A program made the position numbers and the translations under genes. This document shows positions 8,878 through 16,972 of a DNA stretch of 45,663 bases, one piece after another. The DNA comes from Sphingobacterium deserti. Its GTDB lineage: Bacteria > Bacteroidota > Bacteroidia > Sphingobacteriales > Sphingobacteriaceae. The notes under the pieces are model-generated. The model saw only the letters and a list, made by a program, of their open reading frames with translations, searched no databases and was not told where the DNA came from. The DNA is taken from NCBI RefSeq assembly GCF_000757725.1, contig NZ_JJMU01000035.1, positions 1-45,663 of the forward strand, given 5' to 3'. Position 1 is the first letter of the stretch, and every line of letters begins with the position of its first letter.

Positions 8878-9285
8878 ATGAATTTAAGAAATAGAAGACA
8901 TAAGCCTACGGCGGAAGTTCACACAGCAGCGTTGAACGACATCATGTTCTTCTTGATGTTGTTCTTTCTACTAGCGTCTGCAGTAGCAAACCCACAGGTG
9001 GTAAAGCTTCTTTTACCAAAGTCTAGCGCTGGCGAGCAGTCTGTGGCAAAGAAGACGATGACGGTCTCTATAACAGCGGATTTAAATTACCATGTTGATA
9101 AACAAACCGTCGGTTTAGACCAGCTGGAACCATTAATCCAAAGCCAGATTGTAAACGGCGAAGAATTAACTATCATGCTTTACGCAGATAGCTCGGTGCC
9201 TATTCAGAATGTCATATCTGTAATGGATGTAGCAAATAGAAACAAGGTGAAGTTGGTTTTAGCGACAGAGCCAAAGAAAGATTAG
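8878..9285 (+). CDS. ExbD/TolR family protein
   Basis: A 135-aa protein with a short cytoplasmic N-terminus, one membrane helix (about 19-38) and a small periplasmic domain. The conserved membrane aspartate that carries protons in ExbD/TolR is present at D21 (ALNDIMFFLMLFFLL). It partners the ExbB-like channel encoded upstream. Only one exbD-type gene is present here, whereas many Bacteroidota loci have two. The start fits the position of the helix. Confidence 0.92.
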   Translation: MNLRNRRHKPTAEVHTAALNDIMFFLMLFFLLASAVANPQVVKLLLPKSSAGEQSVAKKTMTVSITADLNYHVDKQTVGLDQLEPLIQSQIVNGEELTIMLYADSSVPIQNVISVMDVANRNKVKLVLATEPKKD

Positions 9286-9288
9286 AGG

Positions 9289-9395
9289 GTATTGAGTAAT
9301 GAGTAATGCGTAGTGAGCGTCGCAATACGTTATTGACTTTTCGCTTTTTAATTTTGACTTCTAACTTTTGACTTTTTAATTTTGACTTTTTAATT
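9289..9395 (+). repeat. Composite class B plus class A heptamer array before the tonB-like gene
   Basis: Class B units in reverse orientation (GTATTGA, GTAATGA, GTAATGC, GTAGTGA at 9289-9316) lead through degenerate heptamers into nine perfectly phased class A units at 9333-9395 (TTGACTT, TTCGCTT, TTTAATT, TTGACTT, CTAACTT and so on). The array ends 9 nt before the ATG at 9405. Inside it, TTTTG (9352-9356) and TAATTTTG (9377-9384) are 20 nt apart, the geometry of a Bacteroidota promoter. Confidence 0.9.
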
Positions 9396-9404
9396 TAAAA
9401 AAGC

Positions 9405-10226
9405 ATGTATTACCAATCGCAAGAGGAAAATAATCTACCAAAGGCCATAGGATTATCTACGGCCGTAATGGGGATATTGGTGTTGATTGCATTTTTTGTA
9501 GTCTTTGGAGGGGATGTGCCGCGTTATGGTATGGGCGGTATCGTTGTCAATTACGGTACTTCAGAAGAAGGCATGGGGGATGATTACATGAGTGTTGACG
9601 AGCCTTCGATGGACGAAAATGCGAACAATGTAAAGCCTGATAAAATCGATCCAGTTGCCACGCCGGTTCCTACACCCTCACAACAGGTAGCCGATAAAGT
9701 GGTGGCCACGCAGGATGTTGAAGATGCGCCGGCTGTTCCAAAAAATGAAAAGCCCGTAAAAGCAAATGCTGATGTAGCGACCGTAGCGAAGAAAGATGCA
9801 AAGCCCGCGGTTAATCCAAATGCACTGTATAAAGGCAAAAAGAACAACGCAACGGGTACTGGCGATGGTACAGGTTCGACAGCGGGAAACCAAGGTAGTA
9901 ACCTTGGCGATCCTTTGGCGAGCAATTACGGCGAAGGAGGATCTGGCGATGGCAATATGATGCTCACAATCGCTAATCGCCGTTTTGAGGTTCCACCAAG
10001 AATTCAGGATGATGGGCAACAAGCAGGACGCGTTGCGGTAGAATTTAAAGTGAACAAAAGCGGCACAGTAACGTATGCTCGCGCTGGTGTACGTGGTACG
10101 ACAATCTCCAGTCGTAGCCTCCTTGAGAAATGTGAAAGGGCCGTGATGGGCGCTAGGTTAAATCAACTCCCTAATGCCCCAGATTCACAAACCGGTGTTA
10201 TTTTGTTCAATTTCAAGTTGAGATAG
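9405..10226 (+). CDS. TonB-like energy transducer
   Basis: A 273-aa protein with the TonB/TolA architecture. It has a short cytoplasmic N-terminus, one membrane anchor at about 17-38 (LSTAVMGILVLIAFFVVFG), a Pro/Lys/Ala-rich stretch (about 80-145), a Gly-rich linker (NATGTGDGTGSTAGNQG) and a C-terminal domain of about 85 residues (FEVPPRIQDDGQQAGRVAVE onward) resembling TonB_C. It is the third component beside ExbB and ExbD and probably passes motor force to an outer-membrane partner. The Gly-rich linker and SPOR/TPR neighbours fit a TolA-like role, but this is inference. Confidence 0.85.
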   Translation: MYYQSQEENNLPKAIGLSTAVMGILVLIAFFVVFGGDVPRYGMGGIVVNYGTSEEGMGDDYMSVDEPSMDENANNVKPDKIDPVATPVPTPSQQVADKVVATQDVEDAPAVPKNEKPVKANADVATVAKKDAKPAVNPNALYKGKKNNATGTGDGTGSTAGNQGSNLGDPLASNYGEGGSGDGNMMLTIANRRFEVPPRIQDDGQQAGRVAVEFKVNKSGTVTYARAGVRGTTISSRSLLEKCERAVMGARLNQLPNAPDSQTGVILFNFKLR

Positions 10227-10236
10227 TTTAAATTTC

Positions 10237-11541
10237 ATGATGAAGACATACGATGAGGCAATCGAGTATTTATATGCTCGATTGCCCATGTTTACACGTG
10301 ATGGCGCAAGCGCAATAAAGAAAGATGTAGACAATACGCTTCGTTTTTGTTCGGAACTAGGTAACCCACAACAGCAATTCAAATCTGTTCATGTCGCGGG
10401 CACAAACGGCAAAGGATCTACCTCGCATATGCTCGCCTCTATTTTTGCCTGTGCAGGCTATAAAACCGGCTTATATACATCGCCCCATTTGGTAGATTTT
10501 CGCGAGCGCATACGTGTCAACGGACAAATGATCCCCAAAGATGAAGTCTTAGCCTTTGTTAGCAAGAACCTTTCCCTCATCGAGACAATCAAACCATCTT
10601 TTTTCGAAGTCACTGTTGCTTTAGCTTTTGATTATTTTGCCAAAGAGCAGGTGGATATTGCCATTATTGAGGTAGGGCTAGGGGGGCGGCTAGATAGTAC
10701 GAATGTGATCACGCCTGAGCTGTGCATTATCACCAACATAGGTTTAGACCACATGAATCTATTAGGTGATACCATAGAAGAAATTGCATTTGAAAAAGCG
10801 GGTATCATAAAGCCTGCAATACCAGTGATCGTTTCGGAACGGAACGAAGAAATTGCGCGTGTATTTGAGCAGCGAGCATCATCCTTAGGTGCACCCCTGA
10901 GGTTCGCATCGGAAGAGCTTAATGTGGTCAACACAAAGCAAGGGAAGGAAGGCTTATTGGTCGACGTACTGGAAAATAAAACCGGTATAAAACAATCATG
11001 GACTATGCAATTATCCGGATTATACCAACAAAGGAATTTGCTAGGCGTATTAACCGCTGTCGATCAATTGCGGTTTCAAGGATGGGCTATCAACGATTCC
11101 GATGTCCTTAATGGCCTTTTGCATGTACAAGAAAACACGGGTTTACAAGGCCGTTGGCAGACGTTATCGTCGCAGCCGCATATTATTTGTGACACCGGGC
11201 ATAATGAAGATGGCATTCGGGCTGTCGTGTCCAATATTAAGCAGGTGGACTATAGTCGGCTCCATATCGTTATCGGTGCCATGCGCGATAAAGACCTCCA
11301 TCATATGCTGCCGTTGCTCCCTACTGATGCGATCTATTATTTTACTAGCCCAGCTATGCCGAGGGCGCTTCCTGCAAGAGAGCTTAAAGCTGCTGCAGCA
11401 AAGTACAGTTTTATAGGCCTCGCATTTGATTCCGTGAGCCAGGCTGTGCAGGCTGCTAAAGATAATTACCAAGAAGGTGATCTTATATTTATTGGCGGCA
11501 GCAATTTTGTGGTTGCCGAAGTACTGGCGAATAATGAATAG
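10237..11541 (+). CDS. folC: Folylpolyglutamate synthase / dihydrofolate synthase
   Basis: Adds glutamate to dihydropteroate and to folates using ATP. At 434 aa it has the family length. The ATP loop is seen as VAGTNGKGSTSHMLASI (about 50-66), followed by the folate-site segment TSPHLVDFRERI, the Mur-ligase-type motif EVGLGGRLDSTNV, and ITNIGLDHMNLLG. The C-terminal domain carries CDTGHNEDG. It begins 10 nt after the tonB-like gene, so it is probably the last gene of the cluster. The start could be either of two adjacent Met codons (10237 or 10240). Confidence 0.95.
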   Translation: MMKTYDEAIEYLYARLPMFTRDGASAIKKDVDNTLRFCSELGNPQQQFKSVHVAGTNGKGSTSHMLASIFACAGYKTGLYTSPHLVDFRERIRVNGQMIPKDEVLAFVSKNLSLIETIKPSFFEVTVALAFDYFAKEQVDIAIIEVGLGGRLDSTNVITPELCIITNIGLDHMNLLGDTIEEIAFEKAGIIKPAIPVIVSERNEEIARVFEQRASSLGAPLRFASEELNVVNTKQGKEGLLVDVLENKTGIKQSWTMQLSGLYQQRNLLGVLTAVDQLRFQGWAINDSDVLNGLLHVQENTGLQGRWQTLSSQPHIICDTGHNEDGIRAVVSNIKQVDYSRLHIVIGAMRDKDLHHMLPLLPTDAIYYFTSPAMPRALPARELKAAAAKYSFIGLAFDSVSQAVQAAKDNYQEGDLIFIGGSNFVVAEVLANNE

Positions 11542-11568
11542 TATAGAGTTGTAATTACAACTCTATAC
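11541..11568. terminator. 28-bp perfect palindrome between convergent folC and SDR genes
   Basis: GTATAGAGTTGTAA at 11541-11554 is followed directly by its exact reverse complement at 11555-11568. It begins with the last base of the folC stop codon and lies 22 nt before the SDR stop codon on the other strand. As RNA it could fold on both strands and act as a two-way terminator, although no T-run follows. A protein-binding site is the alternative. Confidence 0.6.
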
Positions 11569-11590
11569 AACGAACAGCAAAGGCTTCTCC

Positions 11591-12334
11591 TTACTTAGCA
11601 AGATACCCTCCATCCACCGGATAATAGCTACCTGTGACAAAGCTGGATTTATCAGATGCCAGCCACAATGCTAATTCAGCAACTTCTTCTGGTTTACCCA
11701 AGCGCTGCATCGCATGTTGCGAGGCTAAATAATCAATCGTTTCTTTGTCGAGATGATCATCAATTAAAGGAGTCGAAATAAAGCCAGGCCCGATTGCATT
11801 GATACGTACGTTGCGTGTTCCATATTCCCAGGCGGCAGATTTCGTGAGACCGACTACACCATGTTTCGCAGCCACATATGCTGAGGATTGTGCAAAACCT
11901 ACGCTTCCTAATATAGATGCTACATTAATAATAGATCCACCCACTTTTTCTATCTCCGGAAGTTGATAGTGCATGCCATAAAACACGCCGTTTAGATTAA
12001 TGTCAATAACCTTGTTCCAAGAATCCAGCGGATATTCGCCTACAATTGCCGAAGCACCGCCAACACCCGCATTATTAACAGCAATGTGCAAGGCTCCAAA
12101 ATTTTCTATGGCGGCGTTAACGATTTTTTCATTGTCTTCCGGCGATGAGGAATCAGCTTTGATAAAAACAATCCGTCCATCTTTATCGGCATTGACTAGC
12201 TCATGGCCGAGTGTTTCATTCAGATCAGACACAACTACCTTCGCACCAGCCTTTAAAAACGTTTCTACGATCGCTTTGCCAATTCCAGAAGCGCCACCCG
12301 TTACGATAGCCACTTTATTTTCTAACTGTTTCAT
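11591..12334 (-). CDS. SDR family NAD(P)-dependent oxidoreductase
   Basis: A classical short-chain dehydrogenase of 247 aa from the chosen start MKQLENKVAIVTGG. The Rossmann cofactor motif TGGASGIG is at the N-terminus, NNAG in the middle, the catalytic serine in NVASILGS, and the catalytic pair is YVAAKHG. The C-terminal DGGYLAK is typical of the family. An upstream in-frame Met (12355) would add seven residues that do not belong to the fold. The substrate cannot be read from sequence. It is transcribed convergently to folC and lies downstream of alkB across a 120-nt gap. Confidence 0.88.
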   Translation of the reverse strand: MKQLENKVAIVTGGASGIGKAIVETFLKAGAKVVVSDLNETLGHELVNADKDGRIVFIKADSSSPEDNEKIVNAAIENFGALHIAVNNAGVGGASAIVGEYPLDSWNKVIDINLNGVFYGMHYQLPEIEKVGGSIINVASILGSVGFAQSSAYVAAKHGVVGLTKSAAWEYGTRNVRINAIGPGFISTPLIDDHLDKETIDYLASQHAMQRLGKPEEVAELALWLASDKSSFVTGSYYPVDGGYLAK

Positions 12335-12456
12335 ATCAAAATTTTTATGAAACAATTTACATAAAATGAAAACAGATTATGTCAGCAGATTATCTGCGCA
12401 TAGTGAAGATGATTATAAAACAACAAAAGTTTAGCGTTGTGACACTGCGTTGATGA

Positions 12457-13074
12457 TCAGAAGTTTGTTATGGTTCGGAAGGTAAGGTTCACACGAGGTG
12501 TTTTTACTTTTACCGTCGGCGGCAGTCGGTGCAGCCAGTGATCTTGCGTTTCACCTTTCATGACTAATAAGCTTCCATGCTCCAGTTGGACATAAATCGG
12601 TGTTTTATCCCGCTTATGTTTAAAGCCAAACTTCCTTTCTGCACCGAAAGTGACCGAAGCTATCGCTCCATGTTTTTCCAAATCCTTTTCTCCATCACTG
12701 TGCCAAGCCATCCCTTCGGAGCCATCGTTATACAGGTTACACAGGCAGGAGTTGAAATGAGCCCCGCAATGCGCTTCGACTTTATTTTTGATCGCAAGTA
12801 GTGCTACCGGCCATGGCGAGGCACGCTTTAAGATACCGGAATATGTATATTCAAAAGCATGATCGCCATACCAGGCAACCTTACGTTTCGTTGTTACAAT
12901 TTTGCCAAAAATCACTGCCTGATCATGTTGCCAATCTAGATCCTCGAGTAATTGATGCAGATGCTTGTCCGCATCTTTTGCTGTAAATATTTTGCCGAAA
13001 TAGTTTACCTCACCGTCATAAGGCAACAGATTCTTTTCCGGAGTGATGGGGTCTTCAAACAGTTTCATCTTCAT
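12457..13074 (-). CDS. alkB: AlkB-like alpha-ketoglutarate-dependent dioxygenase
   Basis: A 205-aa Fe(II)/2-oxoglutarate dioxygenase of the ALKBH2/3 type, which directly reverses 1-methyladenine and 3-methylcytosine lesions. Iron ligands are seen as H125-x-D127 (WHSDGE) and H182 (HWLHRLPP). The 2-oxoglutarate arginines are R194 and R200 in PRVNLTFR. NLYNDGSEGMAWHSD is a strong family signature. The start overlaps the end of the upstream ada-like gene by 20 nt, so the two are translationally linked, as ada and alkB are in E. coli. Confidence 0.93.
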   Translation of the reverse strand: MKMKLFEDPITPEKNLLPYDGEVNYFGKIFTAKDADKHLHQLLEDLDWQHDQAVIFGKIVTTKRKVAWYGDHAFEYTYSGILKRASPWPVALLAIKNKVEAHCGAHFNSCLCNLYNDGSEGMAWHSDGEKDLEKHGAIASVTFGAERKFGFKHKRDKTPIYVQLEHGSLLVMKGETQDHWLHRLPPTVKVKTPRVNLTFRTITNF

Positions 13075-13918
13075 TTTTTAATATTCGTGCACTTTCCCAA
13101 GCAATAAGTGCTCGCTTTCGCACTAAGCCCCAGCGGTATCCTCCCAACAACCCCGAGGTTTGTATGACGCGGTGGCAGGGGATTAAGTAGGCGACCGGGT
13201 TACTACCAATTGCGGTACCCACGGCACGCGACGCCGTGCCTCTACCAATGTTTTTTGCTATTTGTTGGTAACTCAAAAGTTGACCGGCAGGTATTTTCAG
13301 CAAAGCCTCCCAAACATTTAGTTGGAATGGCGTGCCTCGCAAATGAAGTTTCACCTCCTTCAAATCGGACCAATCTCGGTTAAAGAATGCCAAAACACCG
13401 CCGTGGATAACCGACGCCTCCGCTACAAAAGTCGCAAGCGGATACAGATTGAACAGTGATTGTCTTACATCTTCATCTGAACTTTCAAAAGCCACATAGC
13501 AAACGCCCTTGGGCGTTGATGCAATGAGTACATTCCCAAATAGTGAAGGATAAGATGCATAGTGGATAAGAAGTTGCTTGCCGCCCAGTTGATATTCTGC
13601 AGGTGTCATGCCTTCTATCTTGACGAAAAGATCATGGAGTCGGCTGGTGCTCGAAAGGCCCGTGTGATAAGCGGTTTCAAACAAATTGCTCTGTTCCTGA
13701 ATTAAAAGGCGTTTCGCATGTTGTATGCTGGTATATTGCAAGAACTTTTTCGGACTCACACCTGCCCATTCCTGAAATATTCTTTGAAAATGCTCTGGGC
13801 TGACATGCACATGGTTTGCAATAGCCGATAGGGAAGGTTGGCTTTTATAGTTCGCCTGCACGAAAGCGATTGCTTCCGCTATTCGGTTAAAGTTTAAGAT
13901 GTCTTGTTGCTTTTCCAT
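13055..13918 (-). CDS. Ada-type regulator / O6-methylguanine-DNA methyltransferase lacking the Ada-Zn domain
   Basis: A 287-aa protein with an AraC-type helix-turn-helix region (about 12-112) followed by a methylated-DNA-protein cysteine methyltransferase domain. The acceptor cysteine is C248 in PCHRV, preceded by the GTASRAVGTAIGSNP segment. The protein starts directly at the AraC part, so the N-terminal zinc domain with the methylphosphotriester-accepting cysteine, which switches E. coli Ada into an activator, is absent. Repair of O6-methylguanine is well supported. Transcriptional control through alkylation must work differently or not at all. It overlaps alkB by 20 nt. Confidence 0.92.
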   Translation of the reverse strand: MEKQQDILNFNRIAEAIAFVQANYKSQPSLSAIANHVHVSPEHFQRIFQEWAGVSPKKFLQYTSIQHAKRLLIQEQSNLFETAYHTGLSSTSRLHDLFVKIEGMTPAEYQLGGKQLLIHYASYPSLFGNVLIASTPKGVCYVAFESSDEDVRQSLFNLYPLATFVAEASVIHGGVLAFFNRDWSDLKEVKLHLRGTPFQLNVWEALLKIPAGQLLSYQQIAKNIGRGTASRAVGTAIGSNPVAYLIPCHRVIQTSGLLGGYRWGLVRKRALIAWESARILKNEDETV

Positions 13919-13972
13919 ATCCTAATTTCAGCTTTTTTACAAGCAAAAAAAATCCGTTTCTTGCGATGTTGT

Positions 13973-15067
13973 TTACACGGTATTATTTTCTGATTCGTCA
14001 TTTAATCGGTCATTGTGTTCCTGCAGAAGTGGGGGCTTGTGTGGTGCGCCCTTTCCATATTCATGGCTGTAGACTTTGATCAACACACCTATGGAGGATA
14101 AAATCAGCGGACCGAAAATCAAGCCTAGCATACCAAATAAATTAAGCCCTAACAATACCCCAAATACCGTTATCATCGGCGGCACATCACCAATGGTTTT
14201 TAAAATGGTAAATCGCAATACATTATCGATCCCACCAACTAAAATAAAACAGTAAATGAAAAGTCCTATTGCATTGGCCGTTTCGCCTGATGCTAGCGTT
14301 ATGGCACTAATAGGGATATAGATGGTCATTGTACCTAGAATAGGGACAATAGATGAAATGCCAGTAAGCAGTCCCAGTAAGACGAAATTATCAATCCCAA
14401 AAATCCAATAACCAATCATGGCCACCACACCCTGGCAAAATCCTAAAATCGGAATACCTATAGCGTTAGAGCGCACCATGACATTGACTTCATTCCATAT
14501 ATCGCGTTTGCTTTCCGGGCTGAAAGGGATCGCCCTATATAAAACCGATTCCATGTGCTTAGCATGTACTTGCATAAAGTACAGCACGAAAAAAGTCACG
14601 ATAATATTGACAGCCACTTCCGCGACAGAATTTAAGATGTTTGGAACGTACCGCGTTAACCGTTGTAAAAAGTTGAGCAACGCAGTGTCCGACATGTCTA
14701 TATCCTTCAAAAACGGCTTATCGCTCATATATACTTTAAGGGTATTGAATTTGTCTATAATCTGTTGTTGGTTGCTGAAAAAATGGTTCACCTGCGGAAC
14801 CATATAATCGACGAGCGCCCAGATAGGTAAAATAATAAAGATGATGGATAATAAGATAAACAGTACGCTCGTTAGCGATTTTTTCCAACGGTAATGCTCC
14901 GTCAGTCTGAAATATGGTCTACGGAAGAGTATATACAATGTGATAGCGCCGAGGAACCCAGGCAAGTAATAGGAGAGGTTTTTAAAAACCAGGATCGAGA
15001 TCAGAATAATAATAATGATCAACATGATCTGATTGATCGAGTTATTGTTTATTTGTTTGTATTTCAT
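13973..15067 (-). CDS. AI-2E family transporter (PerM/TqsA-like permease)
   Basis: A 364-aa integral membrane protein with about eight hydrophobic helices: two at the N-terminus, a pair after residue 60, then a long soluble stretch and the C-terminal bundle. The family signature is seen around GLLTGISSIVPILGTMTIYI and FGVLLGLNLFGMLGLIFGP. The family includes TqsA, the E. coli autoinducer-2 exporter, but most members are uncharacterised and some are Na+/H+ antiporters. The substrate cannot be inferred. It lies 25 nt downstream of the sigma-partner gene and 54 nt upstream of the ada-like gene on the same strand. Confidence 0.9.
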   Translation of the reverse strand: MKYKQINNNSINQIMLIIIIILISILVFKNLSYYLPGFLGAITLYILFRRPYFRLTEHYRWKKSLTSVLFILLSIIFIILPIWALVDYMVPQVNHFFSNQQQIIDKFNTLKVYMSDKPFLKDIDMSDTALLNFLQRLTRYVPNILNSVAEVAVNIIVTFFVLYFMQVHAKHMESVLYRAIPFSPESKRDIWNEVNVMVRSNAIGIPILGFCQGVVAMIGYWIFGIDNFVLLGLLTGISSIVPILGTMTIYIPISAITLASGETANAIGLFIYCFILVGGIDNVLRFTILKTIGDVPPMITVFGVLLGLNLFGMLGLIFGPLILSSIGVLIKVYSHEYGKGAPHKPPLLQEHNDRLNDESENNTV

Positions 15068-15092
15068 GGCGCTTGGCTAAAGGGCACTTTTA

Positions 15093-16331
15093 TCAGAATT
15101 CTATTTTTACTTTTGCGGTTTGGCTTTCTAAAGCCTTTTCCCATTTAGGCCCATCTTTTAAAAGTTGGATAGCCTTTTTATCATGTGTAGCACTTACAGA
15201 TTGCTCTACCTGTATGTTGATAGGATTGCCTTGGCTATCCAGCTCGAATCGGAGTAAAACAGTTCCCGCGGATAAGCCCATCGGGTTTACCGCCTTCTTT
15301 ATATAGTTTCTAAAATTACGCCAGCCACCGATGGGCGTGGGTTTGTCACCCTTAGCGCTACTTCTTTTGATACGTAATACAGCGACTTCCTCCAAGCTGT
15401 TGTTCTCGCGGTTTAGTCTGATTTCCAATGCTGATGTTCCGACAAGAAGTTGTTTAGGTTCGTAACCCACGTAGTTTAGCGCCAAGTTGACTTGGTTCGA
15501 GTCGGATACCAGGGTAAATCTACCGAGGCTATCTGCTGATGTGGTTTTGTTCGATATAAGGTCCTTGATAACCACATGAGGGAGTGGGCTGCTTGTCTCG
15601 GCATCCAATACCTTTCCAGATACGACAGCTTGAGCTGTATTTTCGGGAATGAAGCTGACGCTGCTCTTACGGATTGGGATACGCTTTGCATTGCTCGCTA
15701 CCGATTGCTTTCTGGCGGGTCGCATTGCTGTCACCTCTACGGCGTCGAGTGCATTGCTCGGCGCCAGCGCGACAAGCAGCGCATCGCTGTCTTTGGCAAG
15801 GTCGTCGCCTGTGCTATTGCTATCGCGCCGGATGTCGGGCGATGTTGGTTCAATATTTCGCTTTATGCTAGGCTTCCTCGCTGCAATTTGCTGGGGTGGA
15901 GTTTCCTTCGGCTGCTCGTTTGATGGATCGACGCTGTCGGCTTTATATGGTGGAGAAGGAGTGTGCTCCTGACTGGCCGGACGATCCGCTTTCTCGACCG
16001 CTATGTTGTGTTCTTGCGGCTGCGGCGACCGTAAAAAGATGTAAGCGGAGATACCTAATACCGCAAGCAGCGAAGCGGCAACGCTTAACGATCGCCAAGG
16101 CAACACCCGAGTTTTTCCTCTACTTGGTGACACCCGTGCTGCAATCTCCCGTTCGATCATTTCTTTTTGAGACGGCAGCTGTTGTGTGTGTTCCGTTTCG
16201 ACGCCCAGAATGAGATCCATAAGCATCTCGTCCGCCTCGGCAGCACGTTCCAATTCATGCATCTCTTTAGGAGACAACTCCCCCCGCACGTAGCGACGTA
16301 TATATGCGATATCAAATTTTTTATCCTGCAT
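15093..16331 (-). CDS. Putative anti-sigma membrane protein with CarboxypepD_reg and TonB C-terminal domains
   Basis: A 412-aa single-pass protein encoded directly after an ECF sigma factor and overlapping it by 11 nt. Residues 1-70 form a short helical cytoplasmic region (RRYVRGELSPKEMHELERA) like the N-termini of membrane anti-sigma factors. A membrane helix is at 82-100, then a long low-complexity periplasmic linker (about 105-230). A CarboxypepD_reg-like beta-sandwich is at about 236-308 (VSGKVLDAETSSPLPHVVIK) and a TonB_C-like domain at about 335-412 (GTVLLRFELDSQGNPINIQV). Sigma sequestration is inferred from position and topology. The TonB_C-like end would be well placed to contact an outer-membrane partner. 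Confidence 0.78.
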   Translation of the reverse strand: MQDKKFDIAYIRRYVRGELSPKEMHELERAAEADEMLMDLILGVETEHTQQLPSQKEMIEREIAARVSPSRGKTRVLPWRSLSVAASLLAVLGISAYIFLRSPQPQEHNIAVEKADRPASQEHTPSPPYKADSVDPSNEQPKETPPQQIAARKPSIKRNIEPTSPDIRRDSNSTGDDLAKDSDALLVALAPSNALDAVEVTAMRPARKQSVASNAKRIPIRKSSVSFIPENTAQAVVSGKVLDAETSSPLPHVVIKDLISNKTTSADSLGRFTLVSDSNQVNLALNYVGYEPKQLLVGTSALEIRLNRENNSLEEVAVLRIKRSSAKGDKPTPIGGWRNFRNYIKKAVNPMGLSAGTVLLRFELDSQGNPINIQVEQSVSATHDKKAIQLLKDGPKWEKALESQTAKVKIEF

Positions 16332-16890
16332 TGCTCTCCATACAAATTTTCAAGTTTCTTTTTCCATTCTGGATAAAGCTCTTTACTTCATTTAAGTTGT
16401 ATCCACTCAGTTCCGCAACTTCCTTGTAGCATTTCTCTTGCAGAAAAAATAGATCGACCGTAATTTTTTGCTTCGCCGGAAGTTTCTCTATGCAGCTTTC
16501 TAGTAGCGATAACCGTTCCTCTTTTTCCGCATAGTTTTCTTCTTGATGCAGATTAGCAGCGAATTCCACAAAATCGTCGACGGGAACTATGAATTGCTGC
16601 TTATTGCTGCGTAGTGCCATTAAACAATGGTTTTTACTGACCACATACAGCCATTTAGGAAAGTCCTTAATCTCCTGCTTTTTTACTTTTTGGATTAGCT
16701 CTTCAAAGAGCTGCATGACGGCGTCCTTACTCCGCTCCGCATCTTTGAAGTAGCGCAAGCACACATAATACACCATCTCGCTATGCCTGTTGTACAGCTC
16801 TCCCAATATCGTCAACTCGCTCTCCGCTTTGTATCGGGATAGCAATTCGTCATCGGACATTGTTCGTTCTGGCAAAGTGTAGCGCTTCAT
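16321..16890 (-). CDS. ECF-type RNA polymerase sigma factor
   Basis: A 189-aa sigma-70 family protein with region 2 at about 15-90 (DAVMQLFEELIQKV, FPKWLYVVSKNHCLMAL) and region 4 at about 125-185 (LPAKQKITVDLFFLQEKCYK, EVAELSGYNLNEVKSFIQNG). The start at 16890 (MKRYTLPERTMSDDELL) is preferred to the far upstream in-frame Met at 17049, because that extension would run into the divergent vWA gene and reads as unrelated hydrophobic sequence. It overlaps the putative anti-sigma gene by 11 nt. A -7 element lies about 65 nt upstream. Confidence 0.88.
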   Translation of the reverse strand: MKRYTLPERTMSDDELLSRYKAESELTILGELYNRHSEMVYYVCLRYFKDAERSKDAVMQLFEELIQKVKKQEIKDFPKWLYVVSKNHCLMALRSNKQQFIVPVDDFVEFAANLHQEENYAEKEERLSLLESCIEKLPAKQKITVDLFFLQEKCYKEVAELSGYNLNEVKSFIQNGKRNLKICMESNAG

Positions 16891-16955
16891 ATTTCCGAGG
16901 TAAAATAATTTTTTTTTCTTGCTTATGGAAATTATAATTTTTCTGCATCCGTTAC

Positions 16956-16963
16956 CAAAAATA
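16956..16963 (-). promoter_or_regulatory. Bacteroidota -7 element of the sigma factor gene
   Basis: CAAAAATA on the plus strand reads TATTTTTG on the minus strand, a match to TAnnTTTG. It lies in the 82-nt divergent spacer between the sigma gene and the vWA gene, so both may share a control region. No clear TTG at -33 was found. Confidence 0.5.
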
Positions 16964-16972
16964 TACGTAACG

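Noticed and set aside
15576..16213. Several open frames of 60-115 aa on the plus strand opposite the 412-aa sigma-partner gene
   Set aside because: The opposite strand carries clear CarboxypepD_reg and TonB_C-like domains; these frames arise from its GC-richer linker.
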